Both the position numbers and the translations under genes were made by a program. The notes under the pieces were generated by a model. The model did not search any database and had not been told where the DNA came from. It worked only from the letters and a program-made list of their open reading frames with translations. A stretch of DNA of 64,000 nucleotides from Terrisporobacter othiniensis (GTDB lineage: Bacteria > Bacillota > Clostridia > Peptostreptococcales > Peptostreptococcaceae), in the NCBI RefSeq assembly GCF_000808015.1, contig NZ_JWHR01000121.1, positions 1 through 64,000 on the forward strand, read 5' to 3'. This document shows positions 42,486 to 50,270 of this stretch, one piece after another (positions within the stretch are counted from its first letter, which is position 1; the number at the start of each line of letters is the position of its first letter).

Positions 42486-43211
42486 TTATTTTTTTATTTC
42501 AGCTAGTATGCTCTCTAACTTAGAAATAGATTTATTATTATTGTCTTTAACTCCTAGTTTAGACTTTAATACTTCTATTCTTAGTTTCTGTTCCTCTGTA
42601 ACTAAATCCCAATTAGCATGGATCATCTTATCATACTTCTCTATCATCTTGGCCAAAGTATCCATAGCTTTAGATTGAGCAGTAATATTATTATTTTCTT
42701 TGTCCCATGCGAATTGAATCTCATACTCTTCAGTATAGTTATTACCTTCTGATACTTTTTTAAGCTCTTTTGTAATATCCTTTTTGTTCTTTACATGAGA
42801 TATCTTTTGCATACGAATAATTCTGGCCTCTTGTAGCAATATACTTCTCCATAGCTTATCTACTGGAGATTCTTCTTCTAGTTCTCCCATAAGATTTAAT
42901 ACATCTGTTGGAAGCATTCTCTTTAAGTTCTTCTTAGTGTACCTATCTTCACTTGTATATAAGCCATGTTTATAGTTATGAACATTCCCTGGTGAGCCTT
43001 TACTACCTTTTGCATTTTGATTTCCTTTAGGTGCTCCTGCTCTAGTATCTTCTCTAAGTTGTTCATCCCACTTATCACTACTTTTCCAGTTTCTGATGTT
43101 ATTAACATTCTCGCCTATTAATTCAGAAATCTTCTTAGGAGATATTTCACCGTTATGATCCTTGTATATCTCATATGCTTTATCTCTATTTGGATTTCTA
43201 CTTCTTGCCAT
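42486..43211 (-). CDS. Terminase small subunit (PBSX family)
   Basis: A 241-residue protein: an N-terminal HTH (AYEIYKDHNGEISPKKISELIGENVNNIRNWK in parts), a basic Gly-rich linker (GAPKGNQNAKGSKGSPGNVHN, typical of this family) and a helical C-terminal oligomerisation region. It recognises phage DNA for packaging and recruits the large subunit. GGAG precedes the ATG at 43211. Confidence 0.88.
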   Translation of the reverse strand: MARSRNPNRDKAYEIYKDHNGEISPKKISELIGENVNNIRNWKSSDKWDEQLREDTRAGAPKGNQNAKGSKGSPGNVHNYKHGLYTSEDRYTKKNLKRMLPTDVLNLMGELEEESPVDKLWRSILLQEARIIRMQKISHVKNKKDITKELKKVSEGNNYTEEYEIQFAWDKENNNITAQSKAMDTLAKMIEKYDKMIHANWDLVTEEQKLRIEVLKSKLGVKDNNNKSISKLESILAEIKK

Positions 43212-43250
43212 ATTAATTACTCCATTAAAAAAAGGACTCTACAGCCCTTC

Positions 43251-43853
43251 TTATTCATTATTTAATAATTTTATATATTTATATATTGTTGTTCTACTCA
43301 TATTGCATAGTCTTGAAAACTCTGATATGTTTATATTCTTGTTTATATAACTTGGATAATGCTTTAAAAATATACCTGGTATGTTTTCACTTGTTACTTT
43401 AGGTCTACCTACAATTTTTCCTTTAGCCTTTGCATGTGCCATTCCTGATTTAACTCTTTGACTTATCATGTTTCTTTCCATTTCTGAAAAAACACCCATC
43501 ATCTTTAACATACCTTCTGTCATTGGATCTAATTGTCCTTTAGTACAATCAACAATAAATGCACCTATAACAAGTTTTAGATGCTTTTGCTGCACTAATT
43601 CTATTATTTCACAAAGTTGTTTTGTACTTCTAGTTATACGAGATACCTCTGTTGTAACTATTGTGTCACCTTGTTTAATAGTATTAAGCAGTTTATTTAA
43701 TTCTACTCTATCTGTTTTAGTACCACTTTCATATTCCAAGTATATATTTTCTTTACTTGCTCCAAGTTCTTTAAGTTCTCTTATTTGTCTTGTAATATCT
43801 TGTTTAGTTTCATCTGTAGAACATCTAGCATAACCATAAACAATATTGTTCAT
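43251..43853 (-). CDS. Small serine recombinase (resolvase/invertase family)
   Basis: A 200-residue protein; the start is ATG 43853 because AAAAGGGG sits upstream. The resolvase catalytic domain (~1-140) has YARCSTDE with the active-site Ser near residue 9, the R-I-T-R-S motif (EVSRITRSTKQL) near residue 68 and the long E-helix FSEMERNMISQRVKSGMAHAKAKG. A C-terminal HTH follows (SEFSRLCNMSRTTIYKYI). It is much shorter than the integrase, so it is a Tn3-type resolvase or invertase. It lies between packaging genes and has its own promoter with a palindrome on the -10 (43883-43920). Its DNA target is not known. Confidence 0.85.
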   Translation of the reverse strand: MNNIVYGYARCSTDETKQDITRQIRELKELGASKENIYLEYESGTKTDRVELNKLLNTIKQGDTIVTTEVSRITRSTKQLCEIIELVQQKHLKLVIGAFIVDCTKGQLDPMTEGMLKMMGVFSEMERNMISQRVKSGMAHAKAKGKIVGRPKVTSENIPGIFLKHYPSYINKNINISEFSRLCNMSRTTIYKYIKLLNNE

Positions 43854-43882
43854 TTTATTATTACCCCTTTTCGTATACATTT

Positions 43883-43920
43883 TATAGTTAGACTATAATA
43901 TAAAATATTAAAGTTGTCAA
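43883..43920 (-). promoter_or_regulatory. Promoter and overlapping palindrome for the resolvase gene
   Basis: On the minus strand, TTGACA (43920-43915), a 17-bp spacer and TATAGT (43897-43892). A 15-bp palindrome, TATAGTTAGACTATA, covers the -10 (43883-43897). The arrangement suggests repression by a protein bound at the palindrome, perhaps the recombinase itself. Confidence 0.65.
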
Positions 43921-43938
43921 CGAAAAGGTATATTTAAT

Positions 43939-44020
43939 TTCGTGAACACTTTTAAAGTATTTTTTATTGAAATACCTATATCCAATATATGAATTTATGC
44001 TTTTTCAAACTGTTCACGAA
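43939..44020. repeat. Inverted repeat upstream of the resolvase gene
   Basis: TTCGTGAACA at 43939-43948 recurs as its inverse complement TGTTCACGAA at 44011-44020, with GAACAC/GAACACTT copies near 44035. The region (43921-44380) has no gene and is AT-rich. These repeats could be resolvase subsites or a packaging/regulatory region. Confidence 0.5.
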
Positions 44021-44082
44021 AACAATTGTTTTTTTGAACACTTATTTTTTATATGCATTAACTCTTGGCCCTAATATTGATT

Positions 44083-44165
44083 AACAAACGCAAATCTTAT
44101 TCAAGCTATTGAAATCAAGCCATTTATATATAATAATTGTTTGAACTTGACCTCTAGCGTTTGTT
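44083..44165. repeat. Second inverted repeat in the non-coding 43.9-44.4 kb gap
   Basis: AACAAACGC (44083-44091) and GCGTTTGTT (44157-44165) form a perfect 9-bp inverted repeat. TTCAAG and CTTGA partners inside would extend the fold. The gap has no open frame with a ribosome site. Candidate recombination site (res-like) or structured RNA. Confidence 0.45.
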
Positions 44166-44380
44166 TCAATTATTTTTAGAATTCTATACTTATTACTAAA
44201 AATAGACTGTATCCTTTGATATTACTTATTTTCATATACTTTTTTTATGTATTTTCATATGCTCAATAACTATATAGATTAAACATATATTTTTTTAATG
44301 CATATATATAGAAGAAACTTTTATTTTTTACCCTAAATACTTAGGTACTCTTTTTTTGAACATATCAAGGCTAAAAAAAA

Positions 44381-45052
44381 TTAGAAGTCTAGAAGATCAT
44401 CAAATAACGAAGCATCTTCTCTCATCTCTTCATCATACAATCCTATGTATTCTTTTGTTGTTTCTACACTCTTATGACCTAATCTTTGCCTTACTCTTTC
44501 TATGTTTCCAGTTCTATCATAAATTCTTCTAGCATAAGTTTTTCTTAAACTATGTCCTGTTATTGCATTTAAACCTAATGTTTTGGCAACTTCTCTAAGA
44601 ATTCTGCTAAATGACTGACTGCTTATATGTTTACCTTTTTTAGATTCAAATGCATATTGAGATTTACGCTTACCTTTAACATATTCTGTTAAGGCTGTAC
44701 TTAATGATGAACTTATTATAGCTTTCCTTTTTTTAGGAGGTTTTCTTTTAGAGTTCGGATTCTTTTTTATATATGTAAGCCAACTTTTATATTGTTTTTT
44801 CTCTTGTATTTCGAAATATCCAAGTTCCAAAGCTTCTTTTATTTCTCCTATAGTTAGATCTACTACATCTTGCATTCTATAACCAGTGCCTATACCAATC
44901 ATATATAGCATCATATTTCGCTTTTCAAAATCTTTACTCTTCTCTTCCAATCGATATGCAAATCGTTTGATATAATTTTCAGGAATAGGCTTGGCTGGAA
45001 CTTTTTTATCTTGTTTATCTATAATTTCATCTAAATACAATTCTTCATTCAT
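44381..45052 (-). CDS. Tyrosine recombinase (phage XerCD-like, catalytic-domain form)
   Basis: A 223-residue site-specific recombinase consisting almost only of the catalytic domain. The conserved tetrad is visible: Arg in GTGYRMQDVVDL (near residue 58), His-x-x-Arg in GHSLRKTYARR (near residues 167-170), His in RLGHKSVETTKEYIGL (near 192) and Tyr in the same stretch (near 201). It lacks the usual N-terminal arm-binding and core-binding domains. It is probably not the integrase, since attP lies by the serine integrase. Such proteins sit at the early/late boundary of many Firmicutes siphophages with an unclear role. A terminator lies directly upstream (45106-45140), so it needs its own promoter or read-through. 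Confidence 0.85.
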   Translation of the reverse strand: MNEELYLDEIIDKQDKKVPAKPIPENYIKRFAYRLEEKSKDFEKRNMMLYMIGIGTGYRMQDVVDLTIGEIKEALELGYFEIQEKKQYKSWLTYIKKNPNSKRKPPKKRKAIISSSLSTALTEYVKGKRKSQYAFESKKGKHISSQSFSRILREVAKTLGLNAITGHSLRKTYARRIYDRTGNIERVRQRLGHKSVETTKEYIGLYDEEMREDASLFDDLLDF

Positions 45053-45105
45053 ACCATGTCATATCACCCCAATACAAATTGATTTACTAAATTAAAAAAT
45101 GCAAT

Positions 45106-45142
45106 AAAAAAGAGCATTAATTAAACTTAATGCTCTTTTTAT
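45106..45142. terminator. Bidirectional terminator at the early/late boundary
   Basis: A 14-bp stem AAAAAGAGCATTAA / TTAATGCTCTTTTT with a 6-base loop and T-runs on both strands. On the minus strand it follows the ArpU-like gene after ~210 bp, and precedes the tyrosine recombinase gene. Bases 45143-45350 contain no supported gene. Confidence 0.85.
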
Positions 45143-45350
45143 TTATAATCCAAAATAGTTTAGGAGGTATCGTTTTAAAAATGACCTTTAACATATCTAT
45201 ATATTAAATTTTCAAGGTTCTAAGAATGTATACTCATATACAGAGTATTTTTCACATCCTGTCACAATATCATATTAACATGTTTTTCATAACATCAGTA
45301 TTACATCTTTATTACTCTTTCATTACATTTTTATTACACATTCATAACAT

Positions 45351-45827
45351 TTAAGTTATATCAATGTTTCCATACTTATAATTAACCATCTTTTTTATTG
45401 CTGAATCATGCCATCTTTTCACAGTTACATTTGAATAATGCATATCTTCTCCTATTTTTTCATAAGATACTCTTTTATTTTCATAATCTAAATATCTTCT
45501 GTTTATAACTTCATGCTCATTATCATCTAATACTTCTAAATATGCTTTATATTCATTTAATTTATAAATAGTATAATCAATATTACTTTCTAGTGTATTA
45601 GCTCTTGTTTCATCTCTTGCAAGTATATCCTCTATAGTTATAGTTGCATTGCTTTTAGATCCTAGACTAAATCCACCACTTTTATATGCACTCATTTTAT
45701 TTTCAATAACATACAATTCCATTTTCCATGCAGCCATTGATTTCAAGTTTTTTCTTAACTTTATAAGATCTTTTCGAACTTTATCAAAGCGTATTTTACC
45801 TATATTTTCTTTATTATCTTGCTTCAT
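45351..45827 (-). CDS. ArpU/sigma-like late-gene transcription regulator
   Basis: A 158-residue protein with a long helical N-terminal part and a C-terminal sigma-70 region 4-like HTH (DENEHEVINRRYLDYENKRVSYEKIGEDMHYSNVTVKRWHDSAIKKM in pattern). This is the layout of the ArpU/RinA-type phage regulators that switch on late genes. It is the last early gene before the late region, as expected. No strong ribosome site other than AAAGGTGAT near the ATG at 45827. Confidence 0.8.
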   Translation of the reverse strand: MKQDNKENIGKIRFDKVRKDLIKLRKNLKSMAAWKMELYVIENKMSAYKSGGFSLGSKSNATITIEDILARDETRANTLESNIDYTIYKLNEYKAYLEVLDDNEHEVINRRYLDYENKRVSYEKIGEDMHYSNVTVKRWHDSAIKKMVNYKYGNIDIT

Positions 45828-45842
45828 ATTTTATCACCTTTA

Positions 45843-46028
45843 TTATTTTAATTCTATTTTTAACTCTGCTCTGCTCGGAATGCAATCATATCCTGTGCAT
45901 ATATTTATTAAGTCACATTCATTACACATTTTCATTTTTGAACATGTCTCTTTCATTATTTTTGTAATGTTAAAATATTCATAGCTAACTTCTTTGCCAT
46001 TAACAATAAATTTGAACATATTATTCAC
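45843..46028 (-). CDS. Small Cys-rich phage protein
   Basis: A 61-residue protein containing CSKMKMCNECDLINICTGYDC, a five-Cys set with C-x5-C-x2-C...C...C spacing that suggests a metal-bound or Fe-S-like fold. It begins with an N-terminal FKFIVNGKEVSYEYF strand-helix. GAGGTG precedes the ATG at 46028. Similar small Cys-rich proteins occur in phage early operons. Function unknown. Confidence 0.6.
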   Translation of the reverse strand: MNNMFKFIVNGKEVSYEYFNITKIMKETCSKMKMCNECDLINICTGYDCIPSRAELKIELK

Positions 46029-46106
46029 CTCTTCTTAAATGAAAATCATTTGATAATTCAGTTATAAAACTATATAATAACTTAACCCTATATTTGCTTG
46101 TTTTAC

Positions 46107-46280
46107 CTACAAATTATTTATATACTTAACTTCTCTTTTGTTCATATCATTTAGATACTCTTCAAGTTTTTTCTTACTCAATTTCATTTTTTTAACTGGA
46201 TACTCTCTTCTTGAAGTTCCATCGAGCTCCGTTTTAGTTTCATATATACTTTTTGCTTTAGCATATTTTTTTCTTGCCAT
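46107..46280 (-). CDS. Small basic phage protein
   Basis: A 57-residue protein, start ATG 46280 with a strong GGGGGGAAAG site. Very basic and helical (ARKKYAKAKSIYETKTELDG... KMKLSKKKLEEYLNDM). No family recognised. It lies between ssb and the Cys-rich gene in the early operon. Confidence 0.55.
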   Translation of the reverse strand: MARKKYAKAKSIYETKTELDGTSRREYPVKKMKLSKKKLEEYLNDMNKREVKYINNL

Positions 46281-46322
46281 AATTCTTTCCCCCCCTATTA
46301 AATAAAAATTATATTTCATCAT

Positions 46323-46706
46323 CTAAAATGGTATCTCATCATCATCTATAGCTTGAAACTCTTGTGGTACTTCAGTTTGTGGTTTATTCTTATTACTATC
46401 TAATGCTTGTACACTTTTAGCACTTACTTTTGTAAAAGTTCTATTTTCATCATCTTTTATATATCTATCAATCCTAATAGATCCCTTAATAGCTACCAAT
46501 CTACCTTTAGTTATATAATTCATAACAAAATCTGCAACTTTTCCCATAACCTCAACTGGTATAAAATCAGCCTGTACATTTCCTTCTTTATCCTTATAAT
46601 CTCTATTTACAGCTAGTGTAAATGTCGCTACAGGTGTTCCTGTATTAGGTAAATATCTTAATTCAGGGTCTCTTGTCAATCTTCCTATAAGTATAATTTC
46701 ATTCAT
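46323..46706 (-). CDS. ssb: Single-stranded DNA-binding protein
   Basis: A 127-residue SSB with one OB-fold (residues ~1-105). It begins MNEIILIGRLTRDPELRYLPNTG, and contains VATFTLAVNRDYKD and VMGKVADFVMNYITKGRLVAIKG-type strands (quoted in parts). The C-terminal tail ends AIDDDEIPF, the acidic-tip motif that recruits replication partners. It protects ssDNA during phage replication. The Spo0E-like gene stops one base upstream of this start region. Confidence 0.94.
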   Translation of the reverse strand: MNEIILIGRLTRDPELRYLPNTGTPVATFTLAVNRDYKDKEGNVQADFIPVEVMGKVADFVMNYITKGRLVAIKGSIRIDRYIKDDENRTFTKVSAKSVQALDSNKNKPQTEVPQEFQAIDDDEIPF

Positions 46707-46707
46707 A

Positions 46708-46830
46708 TTATTTCCTTCTTTTCTGCTCCTCTACTATGTATTTATCAAGCTCTTGACTTAACTCTAGAGCTTTCTTTGTTAAGCCATTTCTTATGTATTC
46801 TTCTTCTAATAATTCCTTTAATCTATCCAA
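46708..46830 (-). CDS. Spo0E-like aspartyl-phosphate phosphatase (small phage gene)
   Basis: A 40-residue protein with TTG start 46830 and GGGAGG (46839-46844) as ribosome site. Sequence pattern: LDRLKELLEEEYIRNGLTKKALELSQELDKYIVEEQ in parts, with the diagnostic LSQELDKYI motif (Ser-Gln-Glu-Leu-Asp) near residues 24-32, preceded by the Gly-Leu turn, as in Spo0E-family helical hairpins. Spo0E proteins dephosphorylate Spo0A~P and delay sporulation. The protein is shorter at the N terminus than Bacillus Spo0E (about 85 residues), but similar to the ~50-residue forms. It is in the phage early operon between the DnaB-type helicase and ssb. Confidence 0.7.
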   Translation of the reverse strand: MDRLKELLEEEYIRNGLTKKALELSQELDKYIVEEQKRRK

Positions 46831-46990
46831 GGTCTATACCTCCCTTGAATAATTTTTCAGCTGCTAAGTGAAAAGCTTCTTGCTCTGTTATCTCTATACC
46901 GTCTTTCTTTATCTCAATGAACAACAATTTTATTAAACTAGCTTTTTCTAAAATTGTTAAACTGTCTATTATATCTTTGTTGCTTATCAT
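46823..46990 (-). CDS. Hypothetical 55-residue phage protein overlapping the helicase gene end
   Basis: An open frame of 55 codons starting at ATG 46990 inside the last codons of the helicase gene and ending 8 bp into the Spo0E-like gene. GGAGG lies 14 bases upstream, a wide spacing. The sequence is a plausible two-helix protein (KDIIDSLTILEKASLIKLLFIEI and EITEQEAFHLAAEKLFKGG). Overlap at both ends is typical of phage early operons. Without family support I hold it moderately. Confidence 0.45.
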   Translation of the reverse strand: MISNKDIIDSLTILEKASLIKLLFIEIKKDGIEITEQEAFHLAAEKLFKGGIDLG

Positions 46991-48296
46991 ATTTTTCTTT
47001 TAAACCTCCGCCCATTACTTCTTGAAAATATAATCTGTCTCCTGCGAACCAATGTTGCTTTATTCCTTTAGAACCATCTCTATTTTTTGCTACTATTAAA
47101 TCTACAAGTATACAACTTCTCTCTTTAGCAGCTTTTACAGATTCAACATTCAGTCCATTCTCTTCACAAGCATCTTCTAAATCTGCGCCCACTGGTTCAT
47201 GTATGTAAATTACATTATTACTATCATGATAAATTGCTTTAGAATCTCTCATTGGTCTTTCTCCCCAAGGCCTTGAGTCTTTCATTTCATCATTTAACTG
47301 AGATAGTTGAATAATTGGTATTTTAAAATCTAACGTCATATTCTTAATTTCTCTACTAAGTGTTGCAACTTCCCTCTCCCTGCTACCTTCATTTTTTTCT
47401 ACTGTCAAAAGTTGCAAATAATCTATTATCACAACATCAGGCTTAACTTGTCTTATTCTTGTTTTAATCTTGCTAATTCTGTCTACATTATCATTTATAA
47501 ATAAATTATTATTATCAGTTAATACTCCTATAGCTTTGATAATCTGTTCTAGTTGTTCCTCAGTAAAAACTTTATTTTTTATAGTTTTAGAATCTATTCC
47601 AGTAAGAGAGACTATGTTTCTTACAAACATCTGGACATCCGACATTTCTCTTGATATAAGTAAAACTTTTTTATTTTGTTTTAAACAACTTCTAAGTATT
47701 TGAAGTGCTAAAGCAGTTTTTCCAACTCCTGATTTAGCAGCTATAGTTGTAAGTTCTCCCTTATATAGTCCACCTATCATTTCATCCAGGAACTTTACAC
47801 CAAAACTAATCTTTTCATCTGTTTTATTTTCTATATAATCTAAGAATTTTGTTGCAATATTCATCACATCATCTTCAACAGTTGAATTATTATTAACTAT
47901 CTTCTTAGCATTAACTTCAAAATTATATATAAGTTGCTCTAGATCATCATCTTTTCTAATTGCCTCTATAAGCTTGTAAGATTGATTTACAATTTTTCTT
48001 TTTCTTGCTTTGCCCCTTAGTATGGAAATATGATTTTCTATACTGTACGGGCTAGATAATACTGTTAAATTAGAAATATAACTCATTGAAATATCATTGT
48101 CTTTTATTTTTTCACTTAAAGTAACTAAATCTAGCATTTTATTATTGCATAAATTCTTGATTTCTTTAAAAATTATTTTGTGACCTTCAACAGAAAAATC
48201 ACTTTCATTTAATAAATCTAAGTGTTGAAGAGTATTGTTGTCTACTAGGAAAGAACCGAGTACACTTTTCTCTATCTCTATTGCATCTAAACTCAT
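46938..48296 (-). CDS. dnaB: Replicative DNA helicase (DnaB family)
   Basis: A 452-residue helicase. The N-terminal domain (~1-110) has EIEKSVLGSFLVDN. The RecA-like core has Walker A in AAKSGVGKTALALQ (near residue 188), Walker B in PDVVIIDYLQLL (near 285) and the DnaB motif QLSQLNDEMKDSRPWGERPMRDSKAI in parts. It unwinds DNA at the phage replication fork. The initiator gene precedes it by 18 bp. Residues are complete; length normal. Confidence 0.92.
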   Translation of the reverse strand: MSLDAIEIEKSVLGSFLVDNNTLQHLDLLNESDFSVEGHKIIFKEIKNLCNNKMLDLVTLSEKIKDNDISMSYISNLTVLSSPYSIENHISILRGKARKRKIVNQSYKLIEAIRKDDDLEQLIYNFEVNAKKIVNNNSTVEDDVMNIATKFLDYIENKTDEKISFGVKFLDEMIGGLYKGELTTIAAKSGVGKTALALQILRSCLKQNKKVLLISREMSDVQMFVRNIVSLTGIDSKTIKNKVFTEEQLEQIIKAIGVLTDNNNLFINDNVDRISKIKTRIRQVKPDVVIIDYLQLLTVEKNEGSREREVATLSREIKNMTLDFKIPIIQLSQLNDEMKDSRPWGERPMRDSKAIYHDSNNVIYIHEPVGADLEDACEENGLNVESVKAAKERSCILVDLIVAKNRDGSKGIKQHWFAGDRLYFQEVMGGGLKEKYDKQQRYNRQFNNFRKS

Positions 48297-48314
48297 TTAA
48301 ATCCCCCTAAATAC

Positions 48315-49058
48315 TTATATTGTTTCAAAATTTATATTTGGATAAAAATCTATCTCCTCTTTAGTTGTTTTTTCTTGTTTAAATTTAACTCTTTGATTTA
48401 AATAATTTTCAAACTTAGTTCCGAATAAAGTTTCTGGTCTAAGATATTTTTCATATTCAGTTCCTTGCCACTCTGAAACCTTATTTTCTATTACCTTATA
48501 AAAGTCTTCTAATGTGAATCCATCTTCTACTCTTGCTCTAATTAGTGATTGAGTTTTCTTAGTAGTTGATTTATAAGATGTATTAGCTAAATTGTTTAAT
48601 TTTTCTATAACAAGACTATATATATTATTATTTAGTTTAAGTTTATTATTTAATAGTTTCGGATTTTCCGGAATAGGATTTTTTCCGATTTCGGTTTTAT
48701 CCGATTTCGGATTTTCCGTAACCCGGTTAATTTCTCTACTTTCATTTACTTCTATAGGCATTTCATAGACCTCATAATCATAACCACCTTTAAACTTACC
48801 TGTTTTTTCATCTTTTGAAGGAGTTCTTTTTATATATCCTAGGGCAATAAGTTCATTAACTGCTGTTGTGGTTGAATCTCTACCGTCTTTACTTCTATTC
48901 TTTAAATCTTCTATATAAATTTGCCAATCATCTGGAAGGCTTAACAAATAAGAATGTAAACCTTTAGCCTTCCATGATAATTTTTCATCACATAAGCATG
49001 TTTTATTTAGCATCACATAAGGATTACTTTTGTCTTTTATTACTCTTACGATTGCCAT
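48315..49058 (-). CDS. Phage replication initiator (winged helix, Phg_2220_C-like end)
   Basis: A 247-residue protein. The N-terminal winged helix (~15-95: YVMLNKTCLCDEKLSWKAKGLHSYLLSLPDDWQIYIEDL in parts, then STTTAVNELIALGYIKR) is that of phage replisome initiators. A low-complexity linker follows (~110-145: PKSDKTEIGKNPIPENPK), coded by DNA with iteron repeats. The C-terminal region (~150-247) matches the conserved phage C-terminal domain (Phg_2220_C). It should bind its own gene's repeats and load the helicase encoded next. The ATG at 49058 has AAAGGAG upstream. Confidence 0.85.
   Translation of the reverse strand: MAIVRVIKDKSNPYVMLNKTCLCDEKLSWKAKGLHSYLLSLPDDWQIYIEDLKNRSKDGRDSTTTAVNELIALGYIKRTPSKDEKTGKFKGGYDYEVYEMPIEVNESREINRVTENPKSDKTEIGKNPIPENPKLLNNKLKLNNNIYSLVIEKLNNLANTSYKSTTKKTQSLIRARVEDGFTLEDFYKVIENKVSEWQGTEYEKYLRPETLFGTKFENYLNQRVKFKQEKTTKEEIDFYPNINFETI
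48660..48726 (-). repeat. Iteron cluster in the initiator gene (candidate phage origin)
   Basis: CCGATTTCGG occurs at 48685-48694 and 48701-48710, inside a 16-bp repeat unit. GGATTTTCCG occurs at 48661-48670 and GGATTTTCCG again at 48709-48718 (shared GG). CGG/CCG steps recur every 8-16 bp, unusual in this very AT-rich phage. The cluster lies within the linker part of the initiator gene and is flanked by AT-rich DNA, the position of lambda-type and many siphophage origins. Confidence 0.6.
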
Positions 49059-49106
49059 TCCTACTCTCCTTTGACTTCTACTATTTTTATCTAAAACTCA
49101 AAATAT

Positions 49107-49391
49107 TTAGTTATTTTGAGTTATGTAAGGATTTTTATTTTGATAATATTCTTCTATAGCTTGTTGCTTACTCTCTTCATAACTATTACCTAACCCCTCT
49201 AAATCTAATATTCTTTGATATACAGGAATAGCTATATCTAATACTTCTTCTGGATACATTTTTCTAAATTGATTTACGTAAAATCCTGCAAGTATATCTC
49301 TAATTTTATTCATATCTTTAGGATCATCTGGAAAATGTTCTGTAATCGTTACATCCATTTTTCCCATTTTCGTTTTTGTAACTTTTTTCAT
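49107..49391 (-). CDS. Hypothetical early phage protein
   Basis: A 94-residue protein with start ATG 49391 and a purine-rich site GAGGTGGGGG directly upstream. N-terminal KKVTKTKMGKMDVTI strand, then helices (PKDMNKIRDILAGFYVNQFRKMYPEEVLDIAIPVY). Soluble. It precedes the initiator gene in the early operon. No family recognised. Confidence 0.6.
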   Translation of the reverse strand: MKKVTKTKMGKMDVTITEHFPDDPKDMNKIRDILAGFYVNQFRKMYPEEVLDIAIPVYQRILDLEGLGNSYEESKQQAIEEYYQNKNPYITQNN

Positions 49392-49451
49392 TTCCCCCAC
49401 CTCATTATATTTTTTATGAAGTTAAAATACAGACTCATTAACTTGTCACTT

Positions 49452-49550
49452 CTACTGTCTATTAATTAACTTTAAAAATTCAAGTATAGTCATATTAGGA
49501 AATAAGCTACTTATAAATTTCAATTGTTCAGCTGTCATCTTTATACTCAT
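49452..49550 (-). CDS. Very small phage protein
   Basis: A 32-residue open frame with a GGGGGAT ribosome site 7 bases before ATG 49550. Amphipathic and helical (MTAEQLKFISSLFPNMTILEFLKL). The spacing to its neighbours (49 bp to the XRE gene, 60 bp to the next gene) leaves room for a short coupled gene. Too short for family recognition; kept because of the clear ribosome site. Confidence 0.4.
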   Translation of the reverse strand: MSIKMTAEQLKFISSLFPNMTILEFLKLINRQ

Positions 49551-49599
49551 TTATCTATCCCCCTATATTATTTTATGATTTAAAAATTTTGTCCTATTA

Positions 49600-49800
49600 C
49601 TACTCTTCTTTTAATAATTCTTCTATGCTTGTCCCAAAGTATTTAGCAAGTTTATATACTATTGAAACTGTTGGATTAACTTGTTTTCCGTTAAAAATAT
49701 TATTTATATATGTTTCTAATATTCCAGTTGCTTTTGAAACTCTGTATCTAGAAACTTTTCTTTCTTCAGATAATTGTATTAATTTATTTTTATTTATCAT
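49600..49800 (-). CDS. XRE-family HTH regulator
   Basis: A 66-residue single-HTH protein (NKLIQLSEERKVSRYRVSKATGILETYINNIFNGKQVNPTVSIVYKLAKYFGTSIEELLKEE, in parts). I prefer ATG 49800, because AGAGG sits 9 bases before it; an ATG three codons earlier would touch that site. It is divergent from the plus-strand gene at 49873. Cro-like size; regulates an unknown target, perhaps the early operon downstream. Confidence 0.75.
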   Translation of the reverse strand: MINKNKLIQLSEERKVSRYRVSKATGILETYINNIFNGKQVNPTVSIVYKLAKYFGTSIEELLKEE

Positions 49801-49872
49801 TTTTTCCATCCTCTTTATTTGCTCCTTAATGAAGTTGTATAATATGTTTATTATTACGAAAGGAGATCATTT

Positions 49873-50229
49873 ATGGAAACTAAAAAACTAATAGAAATTT
49901 TAGTTAAATACCTAAAAAAAGCTTTATATTCTTCTAGGGAATTCCACACGTTAATATTTGATGATAATGAAAATACATATAAAGTAAATTCTGCTATAGC
50001 ACATTTAAATCAAGCACATACTTATATCCATATAGCAAATTCTTTATATATTCAGCATTCTGAACCTGGCGAGTGTTCAGAATTTGAAACAGCAATACAT
50101 CAATTTGATGTTTTTAATAAAGAGTTCTTATCATCTTATTCTACAAATCACAGCCTTCAATGGACTGATATTGAATTCCGTAAGTTTGAAGAAGATTGTA
50201 ATAACTTTTTAGAAATCTTTAAATTTTAA
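49873..50229 (+). CDS. Hypothetical protein on the opposite strand of the early operon
   Basis: A 118-residue helical protein with AAAGGAGATC upstream of its ATG, followed by a terminator. It contains several His/Tyr/Glu residues (HLNQAHTYIHIANSLYIQHSEPGECSEFETAIHQF in parts), arranged as in four-helix bundles, but with no recognised family. It is a single plus-strand gene within the minus-strand early region, flanked by its own terminator, which suggests an independent moron. Confidence 0.55.
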   Translation: METKKLIEILVKYLKKALYSSREFHTLIFDDNENTYKVNSAIAHLNQAHTYIHIANSLYIQHSEPGECSEFETAIHQFDVFNKEFLSSYSTNHSLQWTDIEFRKFEEDCNNFLEIFKF

Positions 50230-50234
50230 TCATA

Positions 50235-50270
50235 TTAACAACTAATCTTTTATAGGTTAGTTGTTTTCTT
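50235..50270 (+). terminator. Terminator after the plus-strand 118-residue gene
   Basis: AACAACTAA pairs with TTAGTTGTT across an 11-base loop, followed by TTCTTTT on the plus strand. It overlaps the 3' end of the frameshifted gene on the minus strand. Confidence 0.7.

Noticed and set aside
45162-45205. AGGAGGT followed by a nine-codon frame on the plus strand
   Set aside because: Too short, no conservation evidence, and it lies between a terminator and the ArpU-like gene.
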